A DNA stretch of 45,529 bases, taken from positions 1 to 45,529 of the forward strand of contig JAQXSC010000006.1 of the NCBI GenBank assembly GCA_029218825.1. Direction: 5' to 3'. A program made the position numbers and the translations under genes. Below are positions 1-8,055 of the stretch, one piece after another (position 1 is the stretch's first letter; every line of letters begins with the position of its first letter). The DNA is from Oscillospiraceae bacterium (GTDB lineage: Bacteria; Bacillota; Clostridia; Oscillospirales; Acutalibacteraceae). The notes under the pieces are model-generated. The model made no database searches. It saw only the letters and a program-made list of their open reading frames with translations, and was not told where the DNA came from.

Positions 1-138
1 GAATGTCCTGTTAAGGTAACAAGAATCGGCGTTTACGACAGATTCGGCTACAGCGGCCCTGCTTGGGAACTTCTGGAGAAATTCGGCTTAACCGAAACAA
101 ATATCAAAAAGGTTATTACAGAAGTTGTAAAAGGCTGA
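1..138 (+). CDS. Transketolase C-terminal subunit (3' end only)
   Basis: Frame 1 is open from the window edge to a TGA at 136-138, giving the last 45 residues of a protein whose start lies outside. The segment RIGVYDRFGYSGPAWELL followed by a short helix resembles the C-terminus of the transketolase C-terminal domain family (stand-alone TktB-like half or DXP-synthase-like proteins), where a conserved 'D.FG.SG....L...FGLT' stretch closes the fold. The full enzyme would transfer two-carbon ketol units in the pentose phosphate pathway, normally with a partner N-terminal subunit encoded just upstream. A hairpin terminator follows at 157-188. The family call rests on 45 residues; whether the gene is a split subunit or full-length transketolase cannot be seen. 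Confidence 0.7.
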   Translation, partial: ECPVKVTRIGVYDRFGYSGPAWELLEKFGLTETNIKKVITEVVKG

Positions 139-156
139 TAAAGGGATATAATAATT

Positions 157-188
157 ACGGCTCCGTCCTTGACGGGGCTGTGTTTATA
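157..188 (+). terminator. Hairpin terminator after transketolase gene
   Basis: An 11-bp stem (157-167 with 171-181, one G-U pair) closed by a CTT loop is followed by a weak T-rich tail (GTTTATATA). It lies between the transketolase stop and trxA. The poor T-run makes efficiency uncertain, so some readthrough into trxA is possible. Confidence 0.5.
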
Positions 189-208
189 TAATGATAAGGA
201 GTTTTAAA

Positions 209-529
209 ATGGTAAAAGTATTAATTACAGAGGATTTTGAAGAAAAAGTATTAAACAGTAAAAAGCCTGTATTGGTTGATTTTTGGGCAAGTTGGTGCGG
301 ACCTTGCAGAATGTTAGCCCCAATCGTTGAAAAAATAAGCAACGAAATGCCTGACAAATTCGATTTTTACAAGGTGAATGTTGATGAGGAAAGCAGTCTT
401 GCGGCACAGTTCGGAATTATGAGTATTCCAACTCTTTTAGTGTTTAAAAACGGAGAAATGGTTGAACAGTCCGTAGGCGTAAAGGGAGAAAGCCAACTAA
501 AGGCTATGTTAACGGAGTACGCAGATTGA
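209..529 (+). CDS. trxA: Thioredoxin
   Basis: Small cytosolic disulfide reductase of 106 residues, the usual thioredoxin length. The redox motif WCGPC lies near residue 27 in the standard context VDFWASWCGPCRMLAP, and the cis-proline loop appears as GIMSIPTLLVF. I start the gene at the ATG at 209, because the preceding TAAGGAG (194-200) is a well-spaced ribosome binding site; the in-frame ATG at 191 overlaps that site and would add only six non-homologous residues. The stop TGA (527-529) overlaps the TTG start of thioredoxin reductase, so the electron carrier and its reductase are translationally coupled. Reduced thioredoxin supplies electrons to ribonucleotide reductase, peroxiredoxins and similar acceptors. 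Confidence 0.95.
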   Translation: MVKVLITEDFEEKVLNSKKPVLVDFWASWCGPCRMLAPIVEKISNEMPDKFDFYKVNVDEESSLAAQFGIMSIPTLLVFKNGEMVEQSVGVKGESQLKAMLTEYAD

Positions 530-1428
530 GAGATTTAGTTATTATAGGCAGCGGCCCGGCAGGTTTGAGCGCCGCTGTGTACGCCTCAAATGCCTGTATG
601 GATTTCATTGTAATTGAAAAATATCCAATGTCCGGCGGTCAGATTCTTAACACAGAAGAAGTGAATAATTATCTTGGCTTTGAAAGTGCAGAGGGATTTA
701 CTTTAGGACAGACCTTTAGGAATCACGCGGAAAAGTCCGGAGCAACCTTTGTAAATGATGAGGTTGTCAGCATAAGCAAAAACAAAACTCACTTTGAAGT
801 GAAGTGTGAAAACGAAACATACCTTTCAAAAGCCGTAATCCTGGCAACAGGAGTTATACGAAAACATCTTAACGTAAAGGGCGAAAGTGATTTTGCAGGA
901 AAAGGTGTAAGTTACTGCGCAACCTGTGACGGAAATTTCTTTAGGAATAAAATCGTTGCAGTTGTAGGCGGAGGAGATGTTGCCTGTGAGGACGCATTGT
1001 ACCTTGCCAATGTTTGTGAAAAGGTGTACCTGATTCACCGCAGGGACAAGTTGAGAGCCGCAAAATACCTGCAAAACAGAGTCTTTGACAATAATAAGAT
1101 TGAGTTTGTTCCAAATGCAAATGTAACCGAGATTAACGGCGGTAATGCTGTGGAGAGTGTGTCACTTGATAACGGAAGCGTGCTTTCCGTGAACGGAATT
1201 TTTATTGCCATAGGCGTTGAGCCTGAGGTCGAATTTTTAAATGGCTTGGCTGACACAGACAGTCAGGGATTTATTGTTGCCAATGAGGACTGTAAAACTT
1301 CTGTTGACGGATTGCTTGTTGCCGGTGATATCCGCACAAAACCTTTGCGACAGATTTCTACGGCAGTTTCCGACGGAGCAAATGCTGTAAAATCAGCGGA
1401 AGATTATTTTAACAGAATTGAAATGTAA
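526..1428 (+). CDS. trxB: Thioredoxin reductase (NADPH)
   Basis: FAD-dependent enzyme that passes electrons from NADPH to thioredoxin; 300 residues, typical for the bacterial low-molecular-weight type. Visible features in order: FAD-binding GSGPAGLSAAVYA near the N-terminus, the redox-active CATCDG around residue 132-137, the NADPH-binding GGGDVACEDA around residue 150, and the C-terminal FAD motif GDIRTKPLRQISTAVSDG. The start is a TTG at 526 overlapping the trxA stop (ATTGA), with GGAG at 514-517 as ribosome binding site. A hairpin terminator follows at 1435-1466, closing a two-gene trxA-trxB unit. Confidence 0.95.
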   Translation: MRDLVIIGSGPAGLSAAVYASNACMDFIVIEKYPMSGGQILNTEEVNNYLGFESAEGFTLGQTFRNHAEKSGATFVNDEVVSISKNKTHFEVKCENETYLSKAVILATGVIRKHLNVKGESDFAGKGVSYCATCDGNFFRNKIVAVVGGGDVACEDALYLANVCEKVYLIHRRDKLRAAKYLQNRVFDNNKIEFVPNANVTEINGGNAVESVSLDNGSVLSVNGIFIAIGVEPEVEFLNGLADTDSQGFIVANEDCKTSVDGLLVAGDIRTKPLRQISTAVSDGANAVKSAEDYFNRIEM

Positions 1429-1434
1429 TATTTG

Positions 1435-1466
1435 AAAAGTCTGTCTTTGATGACAGGCTTTTCTCT
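1435..1466 (+). terminator. Terminator after trxB
   Basis: An 11-bp stem, 1435-1445 (AAAAGTCTGTC) with 1452-1462 (GACAGGCTTTT), has a 6-nt loop; the T-rich 3' arm runs into TTCTCT. It sits 7 bp after the trxB stop. Confidence 0.75.
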
Positions 1467-1557
1467 GTTATGCACAAAAATTTTCAAAATGTTTGGTAAT
1501 TTTTAGTATATACATTCACTTTGTAATTTTATATAATTATTACAAGGGGATGATTTT

Positions 1558-2991
1558 ATGAAAAAATTATCATTTTTTATCGCAGTTTTATTAGTTTTAA
1601 ATATTTTTTCTATTGCGCCTACTACAGTTTTTGCAAGTGCCTTGGAGGGTGTTTTCGCATATTCCTATAGCGACGCTACATCGGACGAGGCTACTATGGA
1701 TGAGGTTGTTGGTGATATAACCTACAGATTTTACAAGGACGGCACAGCAAGAGTTAAAGACTATAAGGGAAGTAAAAGTACTGTAGAAATCCCAAAAACC
1801 GTAAAAAATTCTACAGTCACAGCCGTTTCTCGTGACGCATTTTATGAATGTGACTTTTTGAAAAAGGTTATCTTGCCTGACAGCATTTTGGAAATCGGCT
1901 CAAATGCTTTTGACACCTGCACATCGTTGGAAACTGTGAATTTAGGCAATTCACTTTACAGAATCGGCGCAGGTGCTTTCAGCGGTTGTGAAAGCCTGAA
2001 ATCCATAAATATCCCCAAAAGCGTTACCAAAATAGGAAGTTATGCTTTCTTTGACTGTGAAAAGTTGAAGGTGATAACAGGTGGAGAAAATGTTGTCAAT
2101 ATCGGCGAATATGCCTTTGACAACACTTCCTGGCTTGACAGCAAACCCTATGGTTTGGTATATTTCGGAAAGACTGCTTATCAATTTAAGGGCGACGACG
2201 CACCAAAGCAAATCGTAATTAAAAGCGGTATTGTAAGTATTGCAGAAAGTGCATTTTGCAGCTGCACTAAACTAACAAGCGTTATCCTGCCTGATACAGT
2301 TGAAACTATAGGGAAATGGGCATTTTCGGATTGTGACAGGCTGGCAGATATAGTAATCCCCAAAAGTCTGACAACTATTGAAAGAGAGGCATTTGATTAT
2401 TGTCAAAGCCTTGAAAACGTTTATTATCTGGGCAGTGAGGAAAGTTGGGACAATATTTCAATAGGAGCAAACAATTCAGATTTAGAAGACGCAGATATAG
2501 TTTACAACTACACCAGAGCAAAGGCAGACAAAATGATTATCAGGACTTCTGTTATCTTGCCTAAAAACAAGGGTACTGTTTTTGTAAAAGGTGCGTTAAA
2601 AATCAAGGCAGTTATAAAGAACGCAAACGGCTTGACTACCTTTACAAGTTCCGATTCAAAGGTTGCCACGGTAAATTCCAAGGGCGTAGTAAAGGGCTTA
2701 AAAGCAGGTAAAGTGTCTGTTACAGTTGGTAATAACAATGTGTTCAAAAAGTATTCCTTAACTGTTTTAAACCCCACATTAAACACCAAGAAAACTACAC
2801 TTGAAGTCGGCGAAAAATTAACCTTAAAAATTAACGGAAAAGTTGGCAAGGCAAAATTCAAGTCAAGCAACAGCAAAGTCGCAATCGTAAACAAGAAAGG
2901 TTTAATAATCGCCAAAAAGAAAGGCTCGGCAAAGATTACAGTAACTACAAACGGAAATATTAGGTTGAGTTGTAAAGTGAAAGTTAAATAA
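1558..2991 (+). CDS. Secreted BspA-like LRR protein with Ig-like domains
   Basis: Predicted exported protein of 477 residues. An N-terminal signal peptide of about 26 residues ends in a VFA-type cleavage site. Residues about 50-310 hold repeated LRR_5 (BspA/Treponema type) units with the pattern 'IG..AF..C..L..V..P.SV..IG'. The C-terminal part (about 330-477) carries two bacterial Ig-like (Big_2-like) modules with 'SSNSKVAIVNKKGLI' and 'KKGSAKITVT' signatures. No LPXTG anchor or dockerin is visible. Such proteins of gut Firmicutes are cell-surface or secreted and are thought to mediate adhesion or protein binding; the ligand here is unknown. It is monocistronic, with an AGGGGATGA ribosome binding site before the ATG and a strong terminator at 3005-3039. 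Confidence 0.85.
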   Translation: MKKLSFFIAVLLVLNIFSIAPTTVFASALEGVFAYSYSDATSDEATMDEVVGDITYRFYKDGTARVKDYKGSKSTVEIPKTVKNSTVTAVSRDAFYECDFLKKVILPDSILEIGSNAFDTCTSLETVNLGNSLYRIGAGAFSGCESLKSINIPKSVTKIGSYAFFDCEKLKVITGGENVVNIGEYAFDNTSWLDSKPYGLVYFGKTAYQFKGDDAPKQIVIKSGIVSIAESAFCSCTKLTSVILPDTVETIGKWAFSDCDRLADIVIPKSLTTIEREAFDYCQSLENVYYLGSEESWDNISIGANNSDLEDADIVYNYTRAKADKMIIRTSVILPKNKGTVFVKGALKIKAVIKNANGLTTFTSSDSKVATVNSKGVVKGLKAGKVSVTVGNNNVFKKYSLTVLNPTLNTKKTTLEVGEKLTLKINGKVGKAKFKSSNSKVAIVNKKGLIIAKKKGSAKITVTTNGNIRLSCKVKVK

Positions 2992-3004
2992 ATCAATAAA
3001 CAAG

Positions 3005-3039
3005 ACACCTTGACTGTTTATCAGTCAGGGTGTTTTTTT
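3005..3039 (+). terminator. Terminator after LRR protein gene
   Basis: Stem 3006-3016 (CACCTTGACTG) pairs with 3022-3032 (CAGTCAGGGTG), followed by seven T. It lies 14 bp past the stop codon. Confidence 0.88.
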
Positions 3040-3078
3040 GCAAAAGGCTCAACAAACGAAATATCTAAAACTTAATTC

Positions 3079-3107
3079 TTGCAGACTTTTGTCAATTATT
3101 GTATAAT
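3079..3107 (+). promoter_or_regulatory. Sigma-A promoter for DMT transporter operon
   Basis: TTGCAG at 3079-3084 and TATAAT at 3102-3107 are separated by 17 bp, upstream of the TTG start at 3138. It would drive the transporter - HAD phosphatase - symporter run. Confidence 0.7.
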
Positions 3108-3137
3108 AATTTCATATTGTTTTAGGGCGGAGTAAAT

Positions 3138-4073
3138 TTGGAAAAATTATTAAAAAACAGGATAGTTGCATATGTAGGTGCGTTAATCTGCACTTTGCTT
3201 TGGGGTACGGCATTTCCTTTTATAAAACTTGGATATATCACCTTTAATATCCCTGAAAATGACATTGGCGGAAAGTTGTTGTTTGCAGGGGAGAGATTTT
3301 TCCTCGCCGGTATAATCGTACTTGTTTTCGGATTGATTGTTTATAAAAGGGGAATGGCATTAAACAAATCCATAATATTGCCTATCGGACTTTTGGGGCT
3401 TGTGCAGACGTTTTTGCAGTACGTTTTTTCCTACATTGGCGTAGGCTTTACCACAGCAACAAACACTTCCATAATTACAGGTACAACCTCTTTTATTTCC
3501 GTTATACTTGCAGGTATTTTGTTTAAGTCCGACAGATTGACATTGCCGAAAATTATAGGTTGTATAACAGGATTTGTAGGCATAGTTTTTATTAATATAC
3601 AAAACCTTTCTCAATTATCAGCCGACAGCATAATATTGTTAGGCGATTTATTTGTATTCCTTTCCGCAGTCAGCGGAGCAGGGGGAAATGTAATCACTAA
3701 AAAGTTGATGAAGAACATTAATCCAACTGTGGCTACCGCCTATCAACTAACTTTCGGCGGTCTTTGCCTTTTAGTTTTAGGCTTGATATTAGGCGGAAAA
3801 ATCGACCTGTTAAATCTTAATGGTACAGTTATTTTACTGTGGCTTTCTATTGTATCAGCAGTGAGTTTCTTGCTGTGGACAGCATTGTTAAAGTATCACC
3901 CTGTAAGCAGAATTACTGTATTTACATTACTTATTCCTATATTCGGAACAATGTGGTCAGGCATAATTTTAGGCGAGGATATTCTGAAAGTAGAATATCT
4001 TTTTGCCCTGCTTTTTGTTTCAACAGGTATTTTATTGGTAAACTTAAACCTGAAAAGAAAAAATAATTTGTAA
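3138..4073 (+). CDS. EamA/DMT-family transporter
   Basis: Integral membrane protein of 311 residues with about ten hydrophobic helices arranged as two EamA repeats. The first repeat carries the typical 'LLWGTAFPFIKLG' opening, and the second begins near 'ALSAVSGAGGNVITKKLM'. DMT proteins export or import small metabolites and amino acids; the substrate cannot be read from sequence. The start is a TTG at 3138 with GGGCGGAG at 3125-3132; no in-frame ATG near this position is better placed. It is followed at short spacing by a HAD phosphatase and an AGCS symporter, with no terminator until 6213, suggesting an operon of small-molecule handling genes. Confidence 0.85.
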   Translation: MEKLLKNRIVAYVGALICTLLWGTAFPFIKLGYITFNIPENDIGGKLLFAGERFFLAGIIVLVFGLIVYKRGMALNKSIILPIGLLGLVQTFLQYVFSYIGVGFTTATNTSIITGTTSFISVILAGILFKSDRLTLPKIIGCITGFVGIVFINIQNLSQLSADSIILLGDLFVFLSAVSGAGGNVITKKLMKNINPTVATAYQLTFGGLCLLVLGLILGGKIDLLNLNGTVILLWLSIVSAVSFLLWTALLKYHPVSRITVFTLLIPIFGTMWSGIILGEDILKVEYLFALLFVSTGILLVNLNLKRKNNL

Positions 4074-4116
4074 TTTAAAGGAACTTAGTGTAAAATATTT
4101 TTTATTGGTGTTTATT

Positions 4117-4761
4117 ATGGAAATTAAAGGTGTAATTTTTGATATGGACGGAGTTGTCCTTGATACCGAAAAACTCTATGTAAGATTTTGGTGTGAGGCT
4201 GCTAACTTTTACGGTTATCCAATGGAAAAACATCACGCATTGTCAATCCGCAGTATGGCTCGGGTTTTTGCCATTGAAAAGTTAAAGGGGTACTTCGGCG
4301 AGGATTTCGACTATTATGCCGTTCACGATAAACGCATTGAATTAATGGATAAATACATCGGCGAAAAGGGAATAGAAACAAAACCCTATGCTGAATATTT
4401 GCTGAAATATCTTAAAGATAAAGGATATAAAACCGCTATCGCAACCGCTACCGCTTTGGAAAGAACGGAAAAATATTTAAAGCAAGTGGGTCTGTATAAG
4501 TATTTCGATAAAATTATTTGCGCATCAATGGTTAGTAAGGGTAAGCCTGAGCCTGATATTTACTTGAAGGCTTGTGAAAGCATAGGGCTGAAACCTTGTG
4601 AATGTATTGCCCTTGAGGACAGCAAGAATGGTATTATTTCTGCAAACAGTGCAGGGTGCAATACAGTTATGGTGCCTGACCTTGACGGGCCTGATGACGA
4701 AATTTTATCCTTGACCTATTCGGTAGTCAGGGATTTAAAAGAGGTAATAAAATTACTTTAA
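4117..4761 (+). CDS. HAD-superfamily phosphatase (beta-phosphoglucomutase-like)
   Basis: Haloacid-dehalogenase hydrolase of about 214 residues. Motif I is DMDGVVLDTE near the N-terminus (Asp nucleophile and acid/base Asp). Motif II lies in the 'TAIATATALE' strand, motif III is the lysine of SKGKPEPDIY, and motif IV is ALEDSKNG. The helical cap between motifs I and II places it in subfamily IA, with beta-phosphoglucomutases and related sugar-phosphate phosphatases; the substrate is unknown. The ATG at 4117 begins the conserved fold; an in-frame TTG at 4105 would add four residues, and neither start has a strong ribosome binding site. It sits between a DMT transporter and an AGCS symporter in one transcription direction. 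Confidence 0.85.
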   Translation: MEIKGVIFDMDGVVLDTEKLYVRFWCEAANFYGYPMEKHHALSIRSMARVFAIEKLKGYFGEDFDYYAVHDKRIELMDKYIGEKGIETKPYAEYLLKYLKDKGYKTAIATATALERTEKYLKQVGLYKYFDKIICASMVSKGKPEPDIYLKACESIGLKPCECIALEDSKNGIISANSAGCNTVMVPDLDGPDDEILSLTYSVVRDLKEVIKLL

Positions 4762-4780
4762 AAAAATAAGGGGGAACAAA

Positions 4781-6208
4781 ATGTTAGAGGCTATCAATAA
4801 CGCAATAAGCATTTGTAACGATTTCCTTTGGGGCTGGTTTATGATTATCCTGCTGTTGGGAACGCACCTGTTTATTACCGTTAGGACAAAATTTATCCAG
4901 CGAAAAACCTTGAAGGCTATTAAACTGTCAGTTACAAAGGACCCTGATTCAGCAGGGGACATCAGTCCTTTTCAGGCTTTGGCTACAGCATTGGCGTCAA
5001 CTATCGGTACAGGTAACATAATCGGTGTAGGTACGGCTATTGCGTTAGGCGGTCCCGGTGCTGTTTTGTGGTGTTGGCTTACAGGTGTGTTCGGTATTGC
5101 TACAAAATATGCCGAGTCACTTATTTCCGTAAAGTACCGTGTTAAGACAAAGGACGGCAGAATGTTAGGCGGTGCAATGTTTGCACTTGAACGTGGCATA
5201 AAAATAAAATGGTTGGGAAAAATCCTTGCCGTTTTGTTTGCCGCATTTGCAGTACTTGCTTCTTTCGGTATCGGCTCAGGCGTTCAGGTAAACGCTATTT
5301 CAAACATAATGAACAATACCTTTGATTTAGGTACAGTTGAACTGTTTGGACAGAATATCTCGGTTATTGCTCTTATTGTTGGTATAGTGGTTTCCGTTGT
5401 TACCGCTATTGTAATTTTCGGCGGTATCAAGTCAATTTCAAGAGTTTGCGAACTGTTAGTTCCTGTTATGGCTGTGTTCTACGTTTTAGGCTGTATCACA
5501 ATTCTTGTTATGAACTTTGACGTATTAGGAGATGCAATCGTTCTTATCTGCAAGTCTGCATTTACACCAATGTCGGCGGCAGGCGGTTTTGTAGGCTCTA
5601 CAATAATGATTGCCGCACGTCACGGTATTGCAAGAGGCCTGTTCTCCAACGAATCCGGTATGGGTTCTGCTCCTATTGTTGCATCTGCCGCACAGTCAAG
5701 AAACTCTGTACGTCAGGCTATGATTTCTTCAACAGGCACATTCTGGGATACAGTTGTTGTATGTTTAATGACTGGTCTTGTGCTTGTTAGTTCAATTCTT
5801 AAAAACCCCAACATTTCCGCAAGTGACGGCGGCGACCTTACATACAAAGCCTTTGAGCAGATTCCTTTTATCGGTACACCTATTCTTGTAATCGGCATTG
5901 TGGCTTTTGCGTATTCCACAATTTTAGGCTGGTCATATTACGGTGAGCGTTGTGTTGAATACCTGTTCGGCAGAAAGGGTATGATTCCCTACAAACTTGT
6001 TTTCGTGTTTGTACTATTGGTTGGTCCTGTTTTGGCTCTTGACGTTGTATGGAGTTTGGCTGACATTTTCAACGCGCTTATGGCTATTCCGAACCTTATT
6101 GCGGTAATAGCGTTGTCCGGTGTAATTGTCAAGGAAACAAATTACTACCTCTACGGCAACCGCCTTGATGAATATGACAAAACTCCAATACCTACTTTGA
6201 AAAAATAA
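4781..6208 (+). CDS. Alanine/glycine:cation symporter (AGCS family)
   Basis: Membrane protein of 475 residues with about 11 helices, the standard size of the sodium:alanine symporter family. The family signature GTGNIIGVGTAIALGGPGAV lies near residues 73-92, followed by 'LTGVFGIATKYAE'. The conserved 'NESGMGSAPI' loop is near residue 290 and 'GWSYYGERC' near residue 390. It imports alanine or glycine with Na+ or H+. The ATG at 4781 is preceded by AAGGGGGA, and the gene begins 19 bp after the HAD gene. A strong terminator follows. Confidence 0.93.
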   Translation: MLEAINNAISICNDFLWGWFMIILLLGTHLFITVRTKFIQRKTLKAIKLSVTKDPDSAGDISPFQALATALASTIGTGNIIGVGTAIALGGPGAVLWCWLTGVFGIATKYAESLISVKYRVKTKDGRMLGGAMFALERGIKIKWLGKILAVLFAAFAVLASFGIGSGVQVNAISNIMNNTFDLGTVELFGQNISVIALIVGIVVSVVTAIVIFGGIKSISRVCELLVPVMAVFYVLGCITILVMNFDVLGDAIVLICKSAFTPMSAAGGFVGSTIMIAARHGIARGLFSNESGMGSAPIVASAAQSRNSVRQAMISSTGTFWDTVVVCLMTGLVLVSSILKNPNISASDGGDLTYKAFEQIPFIGTPILVIGIVAFAYSTILGWSYYGERCVEYLFGRKGMIPYKLVFVFVLLVGPVLALDVVWSLADIFNALMAIPNLIAVIALSGVIVKETNYYLYGNRLDEYDKTPIPTLKK

Positions 6209-6212
6209 AATT

Positions 6213-6245
6213 AAGGACAAGTGGAAAATCCGCTTGTCCTTTTTT
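6213..6245 (+). terminator. Terminator after AGCS symporter gene
   Basis: Stem 6215-6224 (GGACAAGTGG) pairs with 6230-6239 (CCGCTTGTCC, one G-U pair) across an AAAAT loop, followed by six T. The opposite strand converges from cysK, but the T-run favours the plus direction. Confidence 0.88.
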
Positions 6246-6261
6246 GGTGTTATACATTATG

Positions 6262-7185
6262 TTAAAACAGAGGAGTTGAAAAGTATCTTTCCGCTGTGTC
6301 CGGCAAAATTGTAACAACTGTTTTGCCTTTGCCTAACTTTTTGGCAAGTTTAATTGCGGCGGCTACATTTGTACCGCTTGAAATACCGCACATAAGACCT
6401 TCTTTTCTTGCCAAATCCTTGGCGGTTTGAATAGCCTCGTTGTCGGAGATAATACAAATATCGCTGTATATTTCTGTGTTGAGAATTTTCGGAACAAGTC
6501 CGTCGCCGATTCCCATTTGCAGATGAGTACCGACAGTTCCGCCGGCAAGTATAGCGGCATTTTCAGGCTCAACTGCCCAAATTTCAATATTTGGGTTTTG
6601 TGCTTTCAGCACTTCGCCGATACCTGTAATAGTTCCGCCTGTGCCGATTCCTGAACAAAATCCGTCAATATTTCCTGCAACCTGCTCTAAAATTTCCACC
6701 CCTGTGTGGTGCTTGTGAACCATAGGGTTAGCGGGGTTTTCAAACTGCTGGGGAATAAATGCGTTTTTGTTTTCTGCGGCAATTTCCTGCGCCTTAATAA
6801 CGCACCCCTCAATGCACTTTCCAATGTCACCGTCATCGTGAACAAGCACTACTTCCGCCCCATAGTGATTAACAAGTTTGCGTCTTTCCTCGCTGACAGA
6901 ATCAGGCATTACAATGATAGTTTTGTAGCCTTTGACTGCGCCGATTAGTGAAAGTCCGATTCCCTGATTTCCGCTTGTAGGCTCTACGATAACAGTATCT
7001 TTGTTAATAAGTCCTTTTCTTTCCGCGTCCTCAATCATATTCAATGCAGTTCTTGTTTTAATTGAACCGCCTACGTTTAGTCCCTCGAATTTAACAAGAA
7101 TGTCCGCCATACTGCCGTCAACCATATGATTAAGTCTGACCATTGGAGTGTGACCCACAGCCTCTAAAATATTGTTGTATATCAT
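6262..7185 (-). CDS. cysK: Cysteine synthase (O-acetylserine sulfhydrylase)
   Basis: PLP-dependent enzyme of 307 residues that makes cysteine from O-acetylserine and sulfide. The cofactor lysine is in GGSIKTRTA (about K43), the substrate-binding loop is PTSGNQGIGL, the phosphate-binding loop is GTGGTITG, and the C-terminal SSGTNVAAA contributes the pyridine-nitrogen serine. Two signature positions differ from the commonest CysK forms: 'SIKTR' instead of 'S.KDR', and 'SGNQG' instead of 'SGNTG'. A related beta-replacement enzyme (CBS-like or SbnA-like) is therefore possible. The ATG is preceded by GGAG (7193-7196 on the complement). It is transcribed divergently from the YjjG-like gene and is monocistronic. 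Confidence 0.88.
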   Translation of the reverse strand: MIYNNILEAVGHTPMVRLNHMVDGSMADILVKFEGLNVGGSIKTRTALNMIEDAERKGLINKDTVIVEPTSGNQGIGLSLIGAVKGYKTIIVMPDSVSEERRKLVNHYGAEVVLVHDDGDIGKCIEGCVIKAQEIAAENKNAFIPQQFENPANPMVHKHHTGVEILEQVAGNIDGFCSGIGTGGTITGIGEVLKAQNPNIEIWAVEPENAAILAGGTVGTHLQMGIGDGLVPKILNTEIYSDICIISDNEAIQTAKDLARKEGLMCGISSGTNVAAAIKLAKKLGKGKTVVTILPDTAERYFSTPLF

Positions 7186-7217
7186 AATCTATCTCCGTAA
7201 ACAAAAATTCTAATAGA

Positions 7218-7246
7218 ATTATATCACAAAGATACCTTTCATACAA
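7218..7246 (-). promoter_or_regulatory. Sigma-A promoter for cysK
   Basis: On the minus strand TTGTAT (complement of 7241-7246) and TATAAT (complement of 7218-7223) are 17 bp apart, about 30 bp before the cysK start. A 15-nt perfect odd palindrome, AATTCTA-A-TAGAATT at 7206-7220, overlaps the -10 end and is a plausible operator. Confidence 0.65.
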
Positions 7247-7265
7247 CATAAAAATGTGATATAAT
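7238..7265 (+). promoter_or_regulatory. Divergent promoter for YjjG-like gene
   Basis: TTCATA (7238-7243) and TATAAT (7260-7265), spaced 16 bp, face the GTG start at 7300. The -35 region overlaps that of the cysK promoter on the other strand, so the two promoters cannot easily be occupied together. Confidence 0.5.
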
Positions 7266-7299
7266 TAATTAGAATACAAATGTATAAGGTTGTGGGAAT

Positions 7300-7983
7300 G
7301 TGTATAAATATTTGCTGTGGGATGTTGACGGTACGATTTTGGATTTTTTAGCGTCGGAAAGTTGCGCCATAAAGGAACTGTTCAAAAGGTTTAATTTAGG
7401 TGAATGTACCGATGAAATGCTTGGGATATACTCAAAAATCAATGTGAAATACTGGGACGCTCTGGCAAGAAATGAAATAACAAAGCCTGAAGTTTTAATC
7501 GGCAGATTTAACGAATTTTTCACTATGATGAATATTGACACAGGTATTGCCGAGGAATTTAACAAAGCATATCAGTTAGCCCTTGGAGATTATTGCATAT
7601 TTGTAAAGAACGCAAAGGAAATTTTGCAGAGCCAAAAGGGAAAATACACCCTTGTTGCCGTTACTAACGGCACAAAAGTTGCCCAGACAAAAAAACTGAA
7701 AATGTCCGGGCTTGATAACATTTTTGACCATATTTTTATTTCAGAGGACGTAGGCTATGAAAAACCGAATTTAGGATTTTTTCAGTGTGTGTTTGACACG
7801 CTGAATATTAAGGATAAAAGCCAAGTGCTGATGATTGGAGATTCACTTATAAGCGATATGCAGGGCGGTATTAACGCAGGAGTAGATACCTGTTGGTTTA
7901 ACCCAAATCACAGCGAAAATAGGGATAATTTAAAAATAACTTACGAAATTTCACAGTTAAAGCAGATAGAGGATGTTTTATAA
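7300..7983 (+). CDS. YjjG-like HAD nucleotidase/phosphatase
   Basis: HAD-superfamily hydrolase of 227 residues opening with MYKYLLWDVDGTILDF, characteristic of the YjjG/YfnB group (noncanonical pyrimidine nucleoside monophosphate 5'-nucleotidases). Motif I is DVDGTILD, motif II lies in 'LVAVTNGTK', motif III is the lysine in GYEKPNLGFF, and motif IV is MIGDSLISDMQGG. The start is a GTG at 7300, preceded by AAGG at 7286-7289; the homologous N-terminus begins exactly there. By family it may clean up damaged nucleotides, but the substrate is inferred. The gene ends about 40 bp before the trp operon promoter with no obvious hairpin terminator between. Confidence 0.82.
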   Translation: MYKYLLWDVDGTILDFLASESCAIKELFKRFNLGECTDEMLGIYSKINVKYWDALARNEITKPEVLIGRFNEFFTMMNIDTGIAEEFNKAYQLALGDYCIFVKNAKEILQSQKGKYTLVAVTNGTKVAQTKKLKMSGLDNIFDHIFISEDVGYEKPNLGFFQCVFDTLNIKDKSQVLMIGDSLISDMQGGINAGVDTCWFNPNHSENRDNLKITYEISQLKQIEDVL

Positions 7984-8019
7984 AAATTATATCAATACTT
8001 TAAATTGCTAAAATTTTTC

Positions 8020-8048
8020 TTGACATATCAAAATAATAGGCATATAAT
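8020..8048 (+). promoter_or_regulatory. Consensus sigma-A promoter of trp operon
   Basis: A perfect TTGACA (8020-8025) and perfect TATAAT (8043-8048) have exactly 17 bp between them. Transcription would start near 8055 and run straight into the T-box leader, so the promoter is strong and control is exerted in the leader. Confidence 0.9.
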
Positions 8049-8055
8049 AATACCA

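Noticed and set aside
191-208. Upstream ATG for trxA
   Set aside because: It overlaps the Shine-Dalgarno sequence used by the ATG at 209 and adds six residues not found in thioredoxins.
2508-3008. 166-codon antisense frame over the LRR/Ig-like gene
   Set aside because: Its hydrophobic composition is what the complement of Lys/Val-rich Ig-like repeats produces; it includes the terminator and lacks a ribosome binding site.
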